A stretch of DNA of 64,000 nt from Calamus simplicifolius (taxonomy: Eukaryota; Streptophyta; Magnoliopsida; Arecales; Arecaceae): positions 1,935,795 to 1,999,794 of the forward strand of contig UESW01003835.1 in assembly GCA_900491605.1 (NCBI GenBank), in the 5' to 3' direction. Below the pieces are notes generated by a model, which made no database searches, was not told the origin of the DNA, and worked only from the letters and a program-made list of their open reading frames with translations. Position numbers and translations under genes: made by a program. Shown piece after piece: positions 1-11,302 of this stretch (position 1 is its first letter; each line of letters opens with the position of its first letter).

Positions 1-835
1 TCATGGGGCCCCCGCCTGTTCAGGCCACCGTCGACAACACCCCCACAAAGCGAACGGTCGGGATGGTGTCCTGCAGAGCGGCTTCTTCATCTAAGCAGCC
101 AAGGGGGGAGGAAGAGCCAGACAATGTAGTTTCTGGGGGGGTTAGCAGTTGTTGAAAATATAAATAATGAAGGCGTCGTCGTCTCCATGACGATCACCAA
201 ACACCCTGTAAAAGGATATTAGTTGATAGTGACAGCTCAGCTGACATCCTTACCTACGATGCATTTGTTAGGATGGGATTGTCTCTTGACTCTCTTTAGC
301 CCGTGACAACCCCTCTAGATGGATTTACTGGGAATTCGGTGAGGGTCGAGGGTGAAATATCCTTGCATGTGATGGCTGAAACCCACCATGCCAGAGTATG
401 ATCATCATGAAGTTCTTGGTAGTACGAGTCCCCCTGGCATACAACGCCATCCTTGGGCAACTGGGCTTAAATCTGCTGGATGCAGTTATCTCTACTCAGC
501 GCCTGCTCGTGCAATTCCCCACCAGCGATGGGATCGGCAAAATACGGGGGGAGGTTAGCCCGATCTTGTCTTGTTATCATGCAGCGTCAAGTCCCCAAGA
601 GGCCGAGTCGGCCTTGGAAGCGCCTGACCCCAGAGAGTCCAGCAAAGGAGGAGAGCTGGTTGAGCGGCTCTTAACCTTTCCCCTCAGAGACGACCCGACA
701 AAGATTGTGCATGTCGACGGCTCCTCCCTCATAGGATCGCGACCATCTCCTAACTTTTTTGCGGGCCAACTCGAACATATTCACCTGGTCGGCATCCGAC
801 ATGCCCGGTATCCCTCCGGAGATGATCACCCATAA
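1..835 (+). pseudogene. G1 gag tail and aspartic protease remnant
   Basis: Bases 1-170 match the region just after the gag zinc-binding motif of E3 (MGPPP...A.VDNT). The aspartic protease follows at about 180-300, where SMTI.KHPVK and LVDSDSSADILTYDAFVRMG can be read across a frameshift near 215. The catalytic DSG triplet reads DSD, so the conserved glycine is lost. An open stretch from 398 carries VPLAYNAILGQLGLNLLDA, the conserved end of the retropepsin-like fold in this lineage, and runs to a stop at 835 where the protease-RT linker ends. The protein would have matured the Gag-Pol polyprotein in the virus-like particle. With the frameshift and the active-site change it is not functional. 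Confidence 0.75.
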
Positions 836-2660
836 GCTCAACATTGACCCGAAGTGTCGTTCGGTCTGCCAAAGGAAGAGAAGCTTTGCTCCCAAGCGGT
901 AGAAGGCCATCGATGAGGAGGTCAACAAGTTTCTTAGTGCCGGCCATATCAGAGAGGCACATTATCCCAGCTGGCTGGCCAACGTAGTCATGGTACGAAA
1001 GGCGAATGGAAGCTAGAGAATCTGCATTGACTTCACCGACCTGAACAAGGCATGCCCGAAAGACAGCTTCCCCCTGCCCCAGATTGATCAGCTGATGGAC
1101 CCACCTCCGGCCATGAGCTTCTCAGCTTCATGGATGCTTTTTTCGGGTATAACCAAATAAAGATGGACCCAATCGATGAGGAGCATACATCCTTCATGAC
1201 AGAGAAAGGCATTTATTGCTATAAGGTAATGCCCTTCGGGCTCAAGAATGCGGGAGCAACGTACCAGAGCTGATGAACAAGGTCTTCCAAGATCAACTGG
1301 GCCAGAACATGGAAGTCTACGTGGATGATATGTTGAAAAAAGCACTTGCGCTTCCGACCATGTCTCCAACCTAGAAGAAACTTTCAGCAACCTTCGTCAT
1401 TTCCAAGTCAAGTTGAATCCCAAAAAGTGTGCCTTCGGCGTCACGGCAGGCAAGTTCTTAGGCTTCATGGTGACCCAGCAAGGGATTGAGGCTAACCCTG
1501 AGAAGATAAGCGCCATCCTCGATATGAGGCCGCCATCTAGCAAGAAGGAGGTACAACAACTCACGGGAAGGGTGGCGGCTTGAAGTTGTTTTCTCTCCAA
1601 GTCAGTCGAGCAATACTTACCCTTCTTCAAAGCCTTATGGAAGGTGAACAGCTTCGAATGGACGGATGATTGTCAAAAGGCCTTCGACGGCTTGAAGGGG
1701 TTCCTGTCCTCTCCGCCACTCCTATCGAAACCGAAAGATGGGAGAGCCTTTTTCTCTACCTTGCCACCTCTCCAGAAGCTGTTAGCTCTGTCTTGGTGTG
1801 TCTTGACGTCGACGGGGCCCAGAGACCTGTTTATTATATGAGCAATGTGCTTCACGATGCGGAAGTCATATACTCCAAGACAGAAAAGATCATCTTCGCT
1901 CTGATCATCTGCTCAGCGTCTCCACCCATACTTCCAAGCTCATCCCATCGTGGTACTTACAGACCAACCCCTCTAAGCCATCCTGGCTCGCCCAGACACT
2001 TCAGGCCGACTTGCTAAATGAACCATTAAGCTGAGAGAGTTCGATCTCTCCTTTCAAGCTCGATCTGCCCTGAAGTCCCAGGTCCTAGCCGACTTCTTTA
2101 TCGAGTGCACCTGGGCGGAGGAGTCGACCGAGGAGGCTCCCACAAAGCGACTCGTTGCCGAGTAAGAGGGCGGCGAGGAATCCTGGATTCTCCAAGTGGA
2201 TGGCGCTTTGAATTCTCAAGAAAGCGGCGCCGGCCTTATTCTTACGGGCCCAGAGGGAGAGACGATGGAATGCGCCCTCCGATTCTTATTCGAGGCCACC
2301 AACAATCAGGCCGAATACGAGGCTCTGCTAGCAGGGCTAAGGCTTGTCCAGGAGTTTGGAATAAAGCGCCGCCGAGCTTTCATTGACTCGCAACTCATCT
2401 CCGAACAAATCAACGGAGAGTACGAGGCGCATGATCCCGTCATGGCCCAGTACTTGAGCAAGGTACAGCTCCTAGTCTCTATGCTCTCTTATTTCAGCAT
2501 TGGTTACATCCCTCAGAGCGAGAACGCCAAGGCTGATGCCCTCTCCCGGTTGGCCACCTCGACTGACGGCATCACGAGGAATGCCTACGTTGAGCATTTG
2601 GAAAGGCCCAGCATAGAAGACAAAGAAGAGATCCTCCGCTCACCCAAGAGCCGACCTGGA
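836..2660 (+). pseudogene. G1 reverse transcriptase, Gypsy RNase H and second (archaeal-type) RNase H
   Basis: RT motifs are readable in pieces: YPSWLANVVMV (about 960), RICIDFTDLNKACPKDSFPL (about 1017), a stretch matching FMDAFSGYNQIKMDP (about 1130) and VYVDDML at about 1315, which holds the catalytic YVDD. Frameshifts and stops break it, including stops after the SFAPKR stretch and after KANGS. The Gypsy RNase H lies at about 1644-2110 (NSFEWTDDCQKAFDGLKGFL...). A second RNase H follows at about 2196-2560, with ATNNQAEYEALLAGLRL, AFIDSQLISEQINGEYEA and SENAKADALSRLAT; this pattern is typical of the extra RNase H of plant Tat elements. The normal role is copying element RNA to DNA and removing the RNA strand. 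Confidence 0.85.
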
Positions 2661-3886
2661 TGGAGCCCTACATTCGCTACCTCACATACGGCACTCTCTT
2701 CGCTGACCGCAACGAAGCTAAGCTACTCAAATGGAGAGCCTCCAAATTCACCCTCCTAGATGGATGCCTTTACAGGAAATCATTTTCTTACTCCCTGCTC
2801 AAGTGCGTAGGACCTGCTGACGCCGATTACATCCTCGAGAAATTCATGAAGGCATCTGCGGGAATCACCTAGGGGGGTAGGTCCCTAACTCAGAAGACCC
2901 TCCGTCAAGGGTACTTCTGGCTCACCATGAGGGACGACGCTGCCAGGATGGTCCAGAAGTGTGACGGTTGCCAGTGCCATGCGCATATCCAGAACCAACC
3001 CTCTGTCCCTTTGAATCCACTCTCGGCCCCATGGCCCTTTGCCCAGTGGGGATGGACATCCTTGGACATTCCTCCTGGCTTCGGGACAGCGGAGGTTCCT
3101 GATTGTCGCCATCAACTACTTCACCAAGTGGGCTGAGGTTAAGGCGTTGGCCAAGATCACTAAGAACAAAGTCAAAGCCTTCATCTGGAAGTCAGTCATA
3201 TGCCGCTTCGGCTTACCTCACACTTTCATTACCGATAACGGCCGCCAGTTCAACAACGTCACATTCAAGACTTTCTGCGACGAACTAGGCATCTACCATC
3301 GATTCACCTCCGTTGGCCATCCACAGACCAATGGGAAGGCCGAGGTTATGAACTGCACCATCCTCAGGGGGCTCAGAACTCGGCTGGACAGATCCAAAGG
3401 CCGGTGGGTAGAAAAGCTTCCTAGCATACTGTGGGCCTACTACACGACCCCAAGGGCTCCGACAGGCGAAACCCCCTTCAGTCTAGCCTTCGGGTCCGAG
3501 GCGGTCATTCCTGTTAAGATTGGATTTCCGAGCCCGCGCGTGGAGTCCTACAACGAGGAAGACAACTCTGCCAGCTGAGAACTAGCCTCGACTTCATCGA
3601 TGAAGCACACGATCGGGCACGGTTGCATATGGCAGCTTTTCGCTAACGAGCGGCCAAATATTATAATGCCTGGATCCGTCCCAAAGTGTTTCGCCCTAGA
3701 GATCTGGTTTTAAGAAAGGATGAGGTGTCTAAGCCAACGGAGGGGAGAAAACTATCCGTCAATTGGGAAGGTCCTTACCGCGTCACCGAAGCACTCCATC
3801 AAGGAGTGTACCGAATTGAAGAGCTCAATGGCCGACCCATCCCACGTACTTGGAATGCGGACAACCTCCATCGATATTATCAATGA
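2661..3886 (+). pseudogene. G1 integrase
   Basis: The zinc-binding N-terminal region is readable as DDAARMVQKCDGCQCHAH at about 2930-2990. The catalytic core has its first aspartate region near 3050 (frameshifted), the second in FITDNGRQFNNV at about 3226-3255 and the glutamate in GHPQTNGKAEVMN at about 3318-3350. One long frame, 3039-3578, covers most of the core. The C-terminal part ends with GRPIPRTWNADNLHRYYQ and a TGA at 3884-3886. Near 3575 the frame is lost. At the position where E2 and E3 both carry TGA, G1 keeps an arginine codon (CGC), so the core is better preserved here than in the younger copies. Confidence 0.85.
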
Positions 3887-3959
3887 TGTATCCCTTTATG
3901 ATGTGAGCGATAAAGGATTTTCTTCAATGCTGAAGCCCTTTCTTCCTTGTGTCTAAGAC

Positions 3960-4820
3960 CACATCTCAGAAAAGGACCTCGCCGGCATCTTGGCCCATGG
4001 GACACCACTCGGCTCGGGCATAGCGGTGCCCCCGAGTCGTTCAAGTCCCTAGAGGCTCCATAACCAGTCAAGTCACCCCTCGCAGCGGTTCCTAAACTCT
4101 GAGACGGTTCAAAAGGACCTCGCCGGCATCGTGGCCCATGGGACACCACTCGGCCCCAGCACGGCAATGCCCCCGAGTCGTTCAACTCCCTAAAGGCTCC
4201 GTAACCGGTCGAGTCACCCCTCGCAGCAGTTCCTAAACACCCAAGGCGGTTCAAAAGGACCTCACCGGCATCGCGGCCCATGGGACACCACTCAGCCTCG
4301 GCATGGCGGTGCCCCAAGTCGTTCAAGTCCCTAAAGGCTCCGTAACCGGTCGAGTCACCCCTCGCAACAGTTCCTAAACCCTCGAGGCGGTTCAAAAGGA
4401 CCTCACCGGCATCGCAGCCCATGGGACACCGCTCGGCCTCGGCACGGCGGTGCCCCCGAGTCGTTCAAGTCCCTAAAGGCTCCATAACTGGTTGAGTCAC
4501 CCCTCGCAGTGGTTCCTAAACCCCTGAGGCAGTTCAAAAGGACCTCGCCGGCATTGCGGCCCATGAGACACCACTCGGCCCCGGCACGGCGGTGCCCCCG
4601 AGTCGTTCAAGTTCCTAGAGGCTCCGTAACTGGTCGAGTTGCCTCTCACAGTGGTTCCTAAACCCCCGAGATGGTTCAAAGGACCTCGCCGGTATCGCGG
4701 CCCATGGGACACCACTCGGCCCCGGCACGGCGGTGCCCCTGAGTCGTTCAAGTCCCTAGAGGCTCTGTAACTGGTCGAGTCGCCCCTCGTAGCGGTTCCT
4801 AAACCCCCGAGGTAGTTCAA
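3960..4820 (+). repeat. G1 tandem array 1, period 141-142 bp, about 6 copies
   Basis: The marker ggacctcgccggcat recurs at about 3974, 4115, 4257, 4398, 4540 and 4681, giving a period of 141-142 bp. Each unit contains cccatgggacaccactcgg, ccgagtcgttcaagt and cccctcgcagcggttccta variants. The array starts about 75 bp after the pol stop, in what would be the 3' untranslated region. GC-rich units leave long chance open frames on the minus strand, which I do not treat as genes. Confidence 0.9.
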
Positions 4821-5105
4821 AAGGAACCTGATGACTCTCAACTCTCAGGTCTCCCTTCGGAGTTCAAAGGAACCTAATGACTCTCAACTCTCAGGTCGCC
4901 CTTCGGGGTTCAAAAGGAACCTGATGACTCTCAACTCTCAGGTTGCCCTTCGGGGTTCAAAAGGAACCTGATGACTCTCAACTCTCAGGTCGCCCTTTGG
5001 GGTTCAAAAGGAACCTGATGACTCTTAACTCTCAGGTTGCTCTTCGGGGTTCAAAAGGAACATGAGAGCCCTCAACTCCCAGGTCACCCTCCGGAGTTCA
5101 AAAGG
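4815..5105 (+). repeat. G1 tandem array 2, period about 47 bp, about 6 copies
   Basis: The motif ggaacctgatgactctcaac recurs at about 4823, 4869, 4916, 4963, 5010 and 5057. The array starts directly where array 1 ends, and the first unit shares the gttcaaaagga lead-in of array 1, so the two arrays may have arisen from one another at that short shared word. From 5106 to 5582 there is GC-rich spacer in which I see no gene. Confidence 0.9.
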
Positions 5106-5582
5106 CTTTTAAAAGCTATAACTTTGCCTCAGCAGCTCTAAGTCTACCTCAGCGGCCAATGGCTGATTGGTTGACGGGCATACGCTTCCGCCCCGGCGCC
5201 GGCCTTAGGCTTCCACCTCGACCTCATCCTAGTCAGCCACGCCCCGGCTCTTCCTCTTGGCCTTGGCCTCGACACAAAAGTCCCTAGGGCGGTTCAAGGT
5301 CAGAGACCGTCGGCACTATGACTAATAGGGCATTGCCCGGGTTAGCGCCGTCTCCAACGGACTCCGCCCCTCAAGACTTGTTCAAGTCACTATCGAGCCA
5401 GAGTATGGGAATCTGCCGCAGCACCTCCGACGTACATGACATTCACAAGCAAAAGGGCAAGACATTTGGAGAACAACTTCCCTTTCATTTAATATCTTAG
5501 AATGATTACAAAATTTGACCCGAGGTCAGTTAGAAAAGGAAAAGAAAAGTGCAAAATGCAGAAAACAAAGGTACAAAGTGTT

Positions 5583-8100
5583 TTAGGGCCCGCTCGGCCT
5601 CGGCTCCTCTCCGGCCTTTTCCTCCTCCTCCGGTTCCTCGTCGCCGAGCTCCCCGGCCTAGATCTCCTCGAGGTCAGAGATGTTAATGTTGAAGGCCGCG
5701 GACATCTTCACCTTACAAAGGTTGAAGCCCCTTGTAAAGGCTTCAAGGCTGGCCTCAACAACTTCTTGTTCAAACTCCGCGGAGGCCTTATAGCTGGCAA
5801 CGGCGCTCTCGGCTCGAGCCTCAGCCTATCTGGTTTTTGCCTTGGCCTCCCGAGCTTTCGCCTCAGCTTCCTCAACTCTCGCCTTGGCCTCCCTAACTCG
5901 CGCCTCGGCCTCCCAAGCCCTGCCTTTGGCCTCCTCGGCGCGAGCGCTGGCTTCGTGAGCATAGGCCACCGCCCGGCCCGCTCGTGGCTTGCATCAACTG
6001 CTGCCCTCTCTGCCGCGGCGGCTCTTTCAATGGTGGCCTGGACCTCATCCATGACCGTGTCGACCCGACTTTCCGACGCTTGAGCTGGAGGGTCGCTCCT
6101 CGATCTTTTTGTCGGCCGCCTCCAGCCTGGCTGATATCAGTGCCAGCCTAGTCTCGGCTGTGGTGGCTCGGCCTTTTTCAATTTCGGCCCGGCACTCTGC
6201 TTCCTTTGCCCGGCCGCTCAGGTCCTCCTCCCAAAATTGGCCTCCTCCTGCTGCCGAGCAAGCTTCTCTGACAATGCCCGGCTCTGCTCTTTGTACTTAT
6301 CAACCCGTCCGAGGGTGCGTACGAGTGCCTCCCCTGTATGGGTCACCGCCGCACGAAGGGCAAAGGCCCCTTTGCCAACTGCACCAAAGGAATTCGTCAG
6401 CCACAGATCGATCAAGGTATGTCAAAAAGAGACTATGTTCGAAGGATTACCTGAAGCACATTCATCATCACCATATCGAGGACGACGGCATGGGACTGCC
6501 GCCCCATCTCCTCGTCGATCGCCGAAGTCCGCACCCTTGATAGGAGGACGGCGGCTTGCATGGCATCCTCCATGGTAGAGAGCCTGGGCGCCGGCCGCAC
6601 TGGCCCCCCAGTGTCTCGTCAGCCGGCCGCCGATCCAGGTGGTGCACGGATCACTGGGACGAGCTCCCCGGCTCGGCCCTATGCTTGCGGGACCTCCTCG
6701 CCCCAGCATTGGAACTCCTGACGGCAACCTCCCCCTCTCCGGCTATGGGGGGCACCTTCTTCGTCTTTGGCTCGGCGGGAGCCGAGGGTCTCCAGCGGTT
6801 GTAACATGTCTCGCCTCGGCTGAATCGGCGGCGGCAAGGGCTTCCTCTTCAGGGTCCAAAACCACCACGACGGTCTGGGTGGTGGTTGGGATCTCCCCCT
6901 CTTCCATCTCGGCCCTGGCCGGGCCGGGACCGCTTCCTCAATCGGCACATCCTTGGCCGGCTCCTTCATAGGCACCCAGGCTGCGGGGGCTTCCGAGGTC
7001 TAGGCCGGTTCGGCCTGGGCCCTCCTTCGTGCCCTCTTGGCTGGCCTCGCTTGCTCGCCGATCGCCAGCCTTTTCTGGTGTAAGGCTGCCTCCAACCTCT
7101 CGGTGGTGACCTTCATTGCTGCGCAAGGAACAAATGTTAGTACGTGAAAAGAATAAAAGAATAAAAGAAGAAAAGAAGAAAGATGTTTTAAGCAAAGATA
7201 ACGCCCGGCCGTGGGCAAGAAGAACAGGTTCTGTGCTCACCAAATGCCGGGGCCAACTCAGCCTCATACAAGTTCTCCTCGGACAGGAGATCCTTGTAGG
7301 TAGGAATCTAGCTGGTCGAAAGGTGACGGAAGAGCTCCCTGTCCTTATCGCCCATAGCTGAATTTTCATTGGAGCTGACATCCGTTCCCTCCAGTCAGCC
7401 CTCACCCCTCCACATGGGCAAAAAGGAACCGAGATTTTCAACCCCTGATTTTGGATGGAAGACCTAAAGGAAGGGCCTGGCAGTGAACACCCACCAGGCC
7501 CCTCGCCCTGGTGGCGGAGCTTGTAAAAGGCTCGGAACAGAGACAGTCTGGCCGCGGAGCCCTGGAAATGACAAAGAATGACAAAGGCGCAGAAGATCCG
7601 AATTGAGTTCGGGGTTAACTGCGCCGGCACTAACCTATATCTATTCAGTAGGTTCAAAAAGAAGGCATGGAAGGGGAGCCGCAGCCTGCACCGAAGAACT
7701 CTTCGTACAGAGCGACCCGACCCGGGAGGATGGAGTTCACTTTGTCTTCAGGCCCCGGCGTGACAAACGGATGAAGTCAGGGACCCTATACGTGACCCTA
7801 AGCCTCTACTTCTTCGGAGGTCATGGTGGTGGTGATCCCCCCTAGCCTCGCCGGGCCAAGGCTAGCCACCGGAGGAGATGTCAGACATCGGGAGGAGACA
7901 GGAACCGCTTCACTGGAGAGGTTTGGGCATATGGTTGGTCGCTCGCCCCCGGCCAGTCACGAATCATGATCCCCCTAAGGGACGAGGCATTTGGCTGACA
8001 GACGAGGTGTGGTCCTCACCAGGAGAGGGGACGATTCTACCACTGGCCTCTTACCCTCTCTAATGGCCCTATGGTCCATGGGTCAAGGGTGAAGGGTGAA
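5583..8100 (-). pseudogene. G1 antisense gene: Transposase_28-like N-terminus plus coiled coil, three exons readable
   Basis: Read on the minus strand, exon 1 (about 7241 upward) contains EEFFGAGCGSPSMPSF and NLLNRYRLVPAQLTPNSIRI, resembling the plant 'putative gypsy type transposon' family (Transposase_28). A GT-AG intron fits 7240-7119 (donor gtgagc, acceptor ttgcgcag). Exon 2 follows (7118-6451), then a 72-bp GT-AG intron 6450-6379 (donor gtaatc, acceptor ggtgcag). Exon 3 has VGKGAFALRAAV, then a long Ala/Glu/Arg/Lys coiled coil, then YKASAEFEQEVVEASLEAF and an acidic tail ending at 5583. Both introns match those of E3. Damage includes in-frame TAG codons in the coiled coil and before the acidic tail, and frameshifts near 7810. 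The function is unknown; the true start is not resolved. Confidence 0.7.
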
Positions 8101-8230
8101 AAATGGAGACTAACCTGAAAGTTGGTAAGAAGACGAAGGGTGTAGGTCTCGGGTTGCAACGAAGCTCAAAGAGGAAGAAAGCAGGGGAGCAATTGCAGTG
8201 TAAAGCTTTCTCCCAAACCCATGGAGTGCC

Positions 8231-8237
8231 TTTTATA
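8231..8237 (-). promoter_or_regulatory. Candidate TATA box of the G1 antisense gene
   Basis: On the minus strand the sequence reads gggtataaaaggcactccat, a good plant TATA box, directed at the antisense gene and about 400 bp outside the sense 3' LTR. A start about 30 bp downstream (near 8200) would give a 5' leader with the splice-like site ctttcag|gttag near 8115. E2 and E3 have lost this region, so G1 is the only copy here with a promoter candidate. Confidence 0.5.
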
Positions 8238-8729
8238 CCCCGGTTTCAAATCACATCACCCAAGAATTCGCCGCATGGCCTTTACCTATTGCACCGAGTC
8301 CTCAAACGCCGGCCATTTCGCCTGCGCCCGAGGCACACTGCCTCGGTTCCGCCGAGGAGCGGGATCCCCGACCAGTGACGATGCTTGAAAAGCGAGGAGG
8401 CCATGATGGCGCCTACCTTTTTTTCCCATCCTCCGAGAAGCACCTCCTCGAAACAACCAGAGCCGATGTCAGCTCCCACCTACCGCATGATTACGGAAGA
8501 TTTTTGAAGCGACATCGCCTCGGGAAGGCGCGCCGACTCACCCGACCATTGAAGGCACCCGTAACTAGTTATCAATTTTGAATTTTCGCGCCCCTTTCGC
8601 CAAAGGACGGCTAGCACGTGGCCCTTCGCGCTCAGGAGCGGGAGGCATCTGATGTAGCCAATGATGTAGCTAATAAACCACGAGAGTAATCATGAAAAAT
8701 TAACCACGTGGCGCGAACACATCACGTCG

Positions 8730-9190
8730 GCTCCGGCATCTCCAAGTTAGCCGAGGCGGCCCTGACCTCTTTAGGTCGGCCCCGTCAGCCCGGCATCTCC
8801 AAGTTAGCCGAGGCGGCCCGACCTCTTCAGGTCGTCCCCGTCGGCCCTGGTATCTCCAAGTTAGCCAAGGTGGCCCCGACCTCTTCAGGTTGTCCCTGTC
8901 GGCCCCGACATCTTCAAGTTAGCCGAGGCGGCCCCGACCTCTTCAGGTCATCCCCATCGGCCCCGGCATCTCTAAGTTAGCCGAGGTGGCCCTGACTCTT
9001 CAGGTTGACCCCGTCGACCCCGACATCTCCAAGTTAGCCGAGGCGGCCCCAACCTCTTCAGGTCGGCCTCGTCGGCCCCGGCATCTCTAAGGTAGCCGAG
9101 GCGGCCCCAACCTCCTCAGGTCGGCCCCGTCAGCCCCGACATCTTCAAGGTAGCCGAGGCGGCCTTGACCTCTTCAGGTTGGCCCTACTT
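8730..9190 (+). repeat. Tandem array inside G1 LTR, period 57-58 bp, about 8 copies
   Basis: The word tccaagttagccgaggcgg recurs with variants at 8741, 8798, 8855, 8913 and onward at a 57-58 bp spacing. Each unit also holds gacctcttcaggtcg. The array sits in U3, upstream of the LTR TATA box. Confidence 0.9.
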
Positions 9191-9453
9191 CTGACAACGC
9201 CACTGTCTTTCTGACTCGCCCAGATTGGCATTGCTAGACCCATCTACCACCTGGCCACGCCATCGATGGGACCAGGCCTACCTATCGGCTGACTCCGCTG
9301 ACTGATGGGACTTGGCCCACCAACCACCGGCTTCCCTCTCCGATGGGACATGACTCACCAATCAGCCCAAATTCACGTAACCCCACGCGTCCCGCTAACA
9401 TTTTTTCCTCACGGATTGTCACGCGGCTAATCCCTATGCAGATTTCAACTGCC

Positions 9454-9460
9454 TATAAAA
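9454..9460 (+). promoter_or_regulatory. Candidate TATA box in G1 LTR
   Basis: The sequence gcctataaaagggtaag lies about 280 bp before the LTR end, the usual place for the sense promoter of a plant LTR. E2 and E3 have the weaker word ccaataaaagga at the matching place (about 14990 and 37855). Confidence 0.6.
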
Positions 9461-9740
9461 GGGTAAGTCCGCAAGAGACTCAGGTATGCAAACATAAGTA
9501 CCCTCTTGTCCTACTTCCCCAAAAAAAACTCTATTTTGAAGCTTTCTCTGGCTTAAAGAGCTCTCTCGAGCTCTTCTTCAGCTGTGATCTTGATCGCTAA
9601 CTTGGGCGTCGAAGGGTCCCCACCGAAGAACTCCTCTGATCTTGGAACTTCTTGCAGGTTGTCCGGCTGGGCAAGAATCCCATCGGCGACCAGATCAATC
9701 TTTTCGGTGCTCAACGCAGGTAATCAAGCATCATCAGACA

Positions 9741-11302
9741 GTTTGGTCGAAAACCACCTGGGTTGATGATGTGAAACAAGAAGATGAAAGGCTGTCAATG
9801 AAAAATGCTTGAAGTTTCCTCTCTTAAATGAGTGCCCTTATGCCTATATTACAATATAAGATACCCATAAGAAAAGTTAATGGTTACATTAGGCATCATT
9901 TTGAATAGCTGAGCTAGCATTTAATTATATTACTATAAATATAGATAAACCAATAAACCAAATCGATACCAAAGTAAATTTATTAGTCCGATTTGATTTA
10001 CCAAAATATTTGGCTGATTTTAATTTCAATCTTAATTTTAAAAATTGATTCAAATATTTTTACTATCATATATATATATATATATATAATATTTATTATC
10101 TTAATTTTAATTTTAATATAAATAAAAGCTCATAATATAGAAATCAAACCAATCCTTTTTTTTTCAAAAATCTTAAAATTGAGACCAAATTGAAAGACCC
10201 AAAAAAAAAAAAAAATTTGATTCAAACCAATCTAAAATCATGATTCGATATGATTTATAGTTTAATTGACTTTTTTTTGCACATTTCTATATAGAAGTAT
10301 GCTATATTATTATTTTTTTACTTTCATTGTTTTATAAATAATAAAAGTTATTTTTAAAATAAATATTAAAATAATACACCAAACATATTTTTATATTAAA
10401 TTTATATTTTTTTAAAAAAATGAAAAATAAAAATAATATCAAATAGGTGGTAAAGCTTATGTTGAGATTAACCTAGGATAGCATAATTTTTTTTTATTCT
10501 TGCTAAGCTTGAACATCAATGTTGTCCATTTGGAATGCAAAAAGATTAAAGTAAGAATCTACTTATAATTTAAATAGAATTAATTTTTATATTGTGTGAT
10601 ACCCAAAGCAGTGCCAGTTTAAAATATTATGATTTCACCCTTTTTTTTTCTGCCACGTGGCAGGGAAGTCTCCACACACTCTCTCTCTTCTAAACCTACC
10701 GGGAACACGCGATGAGTCGGCCATGCTGTACGATCAAATGAGATCCGTATATTATTATTATTATTATTATTATTTAAAAAATTCTTTGTATATCGATTTT
10801 GGTGTAGAATGATATGCAATGATTTATTCGCGGATGAATACATGCTGAAAGATTCGTTTATAAATTTTACATCATAGATATGAACCCATGCAATCATCGT
10901 GTCTGATACAAATTATCTTGCACAAACATAAACCATGACTACTGAATTGGATAGCCAGCCTTATCGTTCCTTGGAATCACTGGATGTCCCCGAAAGGGGA
11001 TCGGTCCAATTATAGGTGTCAAATTATAAATGGGAATGGCAAAGATAGCGATAATTAAATTAACAACTTTCAGACCACCTGGAGACCAGAACTGAACGAT
11101 TGGGTACGAAAGCTGTGGCCTAAAACGCGGGGCTGAGATTAGGGTGGAGGCGGAGAAATCACGGCCTGTGCCATCTAAAGTGGGGCACCCGCACGCCAAT
11201 CGCCACAACTTAGCCAGCGCACGCACGTGCAAAGACATTGGACGATTAATGGCTGTCCTAGCAAACTTACAATCTAAAGTATATATGGCTCATGATATTA
11301 GA
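9741..11302. other. AT-rich flanking DNA, no gene recognised
   Basis: AT-rich sequence with poly(A)/poly(T) runs, a short (TA)n at about 10068-10087 and an (ATT)n at about 10746-10774. A perfect 14-bp palindrome, ctgccacgtggcag, with a G-box core lies at 10650-10663. Open frames on both strands are short and resemble nothing I know. Confidence 0.7.

Larger units (their letters stand above)
1..9740 (+). mobile_element. G1: degenerate Tat-lineage Ty3/Gypsy LTR retrotransposon, 5' end outside window
   Basis: The sequence shows, in order, the end of gag, a protease remnant, RT, two RNase H regions, integrase ending at 3886, two tandem arrays, an antisense gene and a 3' LTR (8650-9740) with TG...CA ends. 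RT before integrase marks Ty3/Gypsy, and the second RNase H before integrase plus the antisense gene mark the plant Tat lineage (family knowledge). The gag tail matches the E2/E3 family but nucleotide divergence is high throughout, so G1 is a separate and older family. The 5' LTR and primer site lie left of the window, so the target duplication cannot be checked; the five bases after the LTR are gtttg. Confidence 0.85.
8650..9740 (+). repeat. G1 3' LTR (1091 bp)
   Basis: It begins tgatgtagcc and ends catcagaca. The start resembles the E2 LTR start (tgatgtggcc). The U5 side shares taacttgggcgtcgaagggt and acttcttgcagg with E2/E3 LTRs, where the same words occur at the same distance from the end. 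A purine-rich stretch, caggagcgggagg, lies just before the start and is the likely polypurine tract. Boundaries are inferred from these matches because the 5' LTR is outside the window. Confidence 0.75.

Noticed and set aside
3880..4841. 180- and 114-codon minus-strand frames over the G1 141-bp array
   Set aside because: Repetitive reading of the array, not a gene.
5502..6083. 193-codon + strand frame rich in Leu and Ser
   Set aside because: It is the mirror of the antisense coiled-coil exon; the minus strand has the family-conserved reading.
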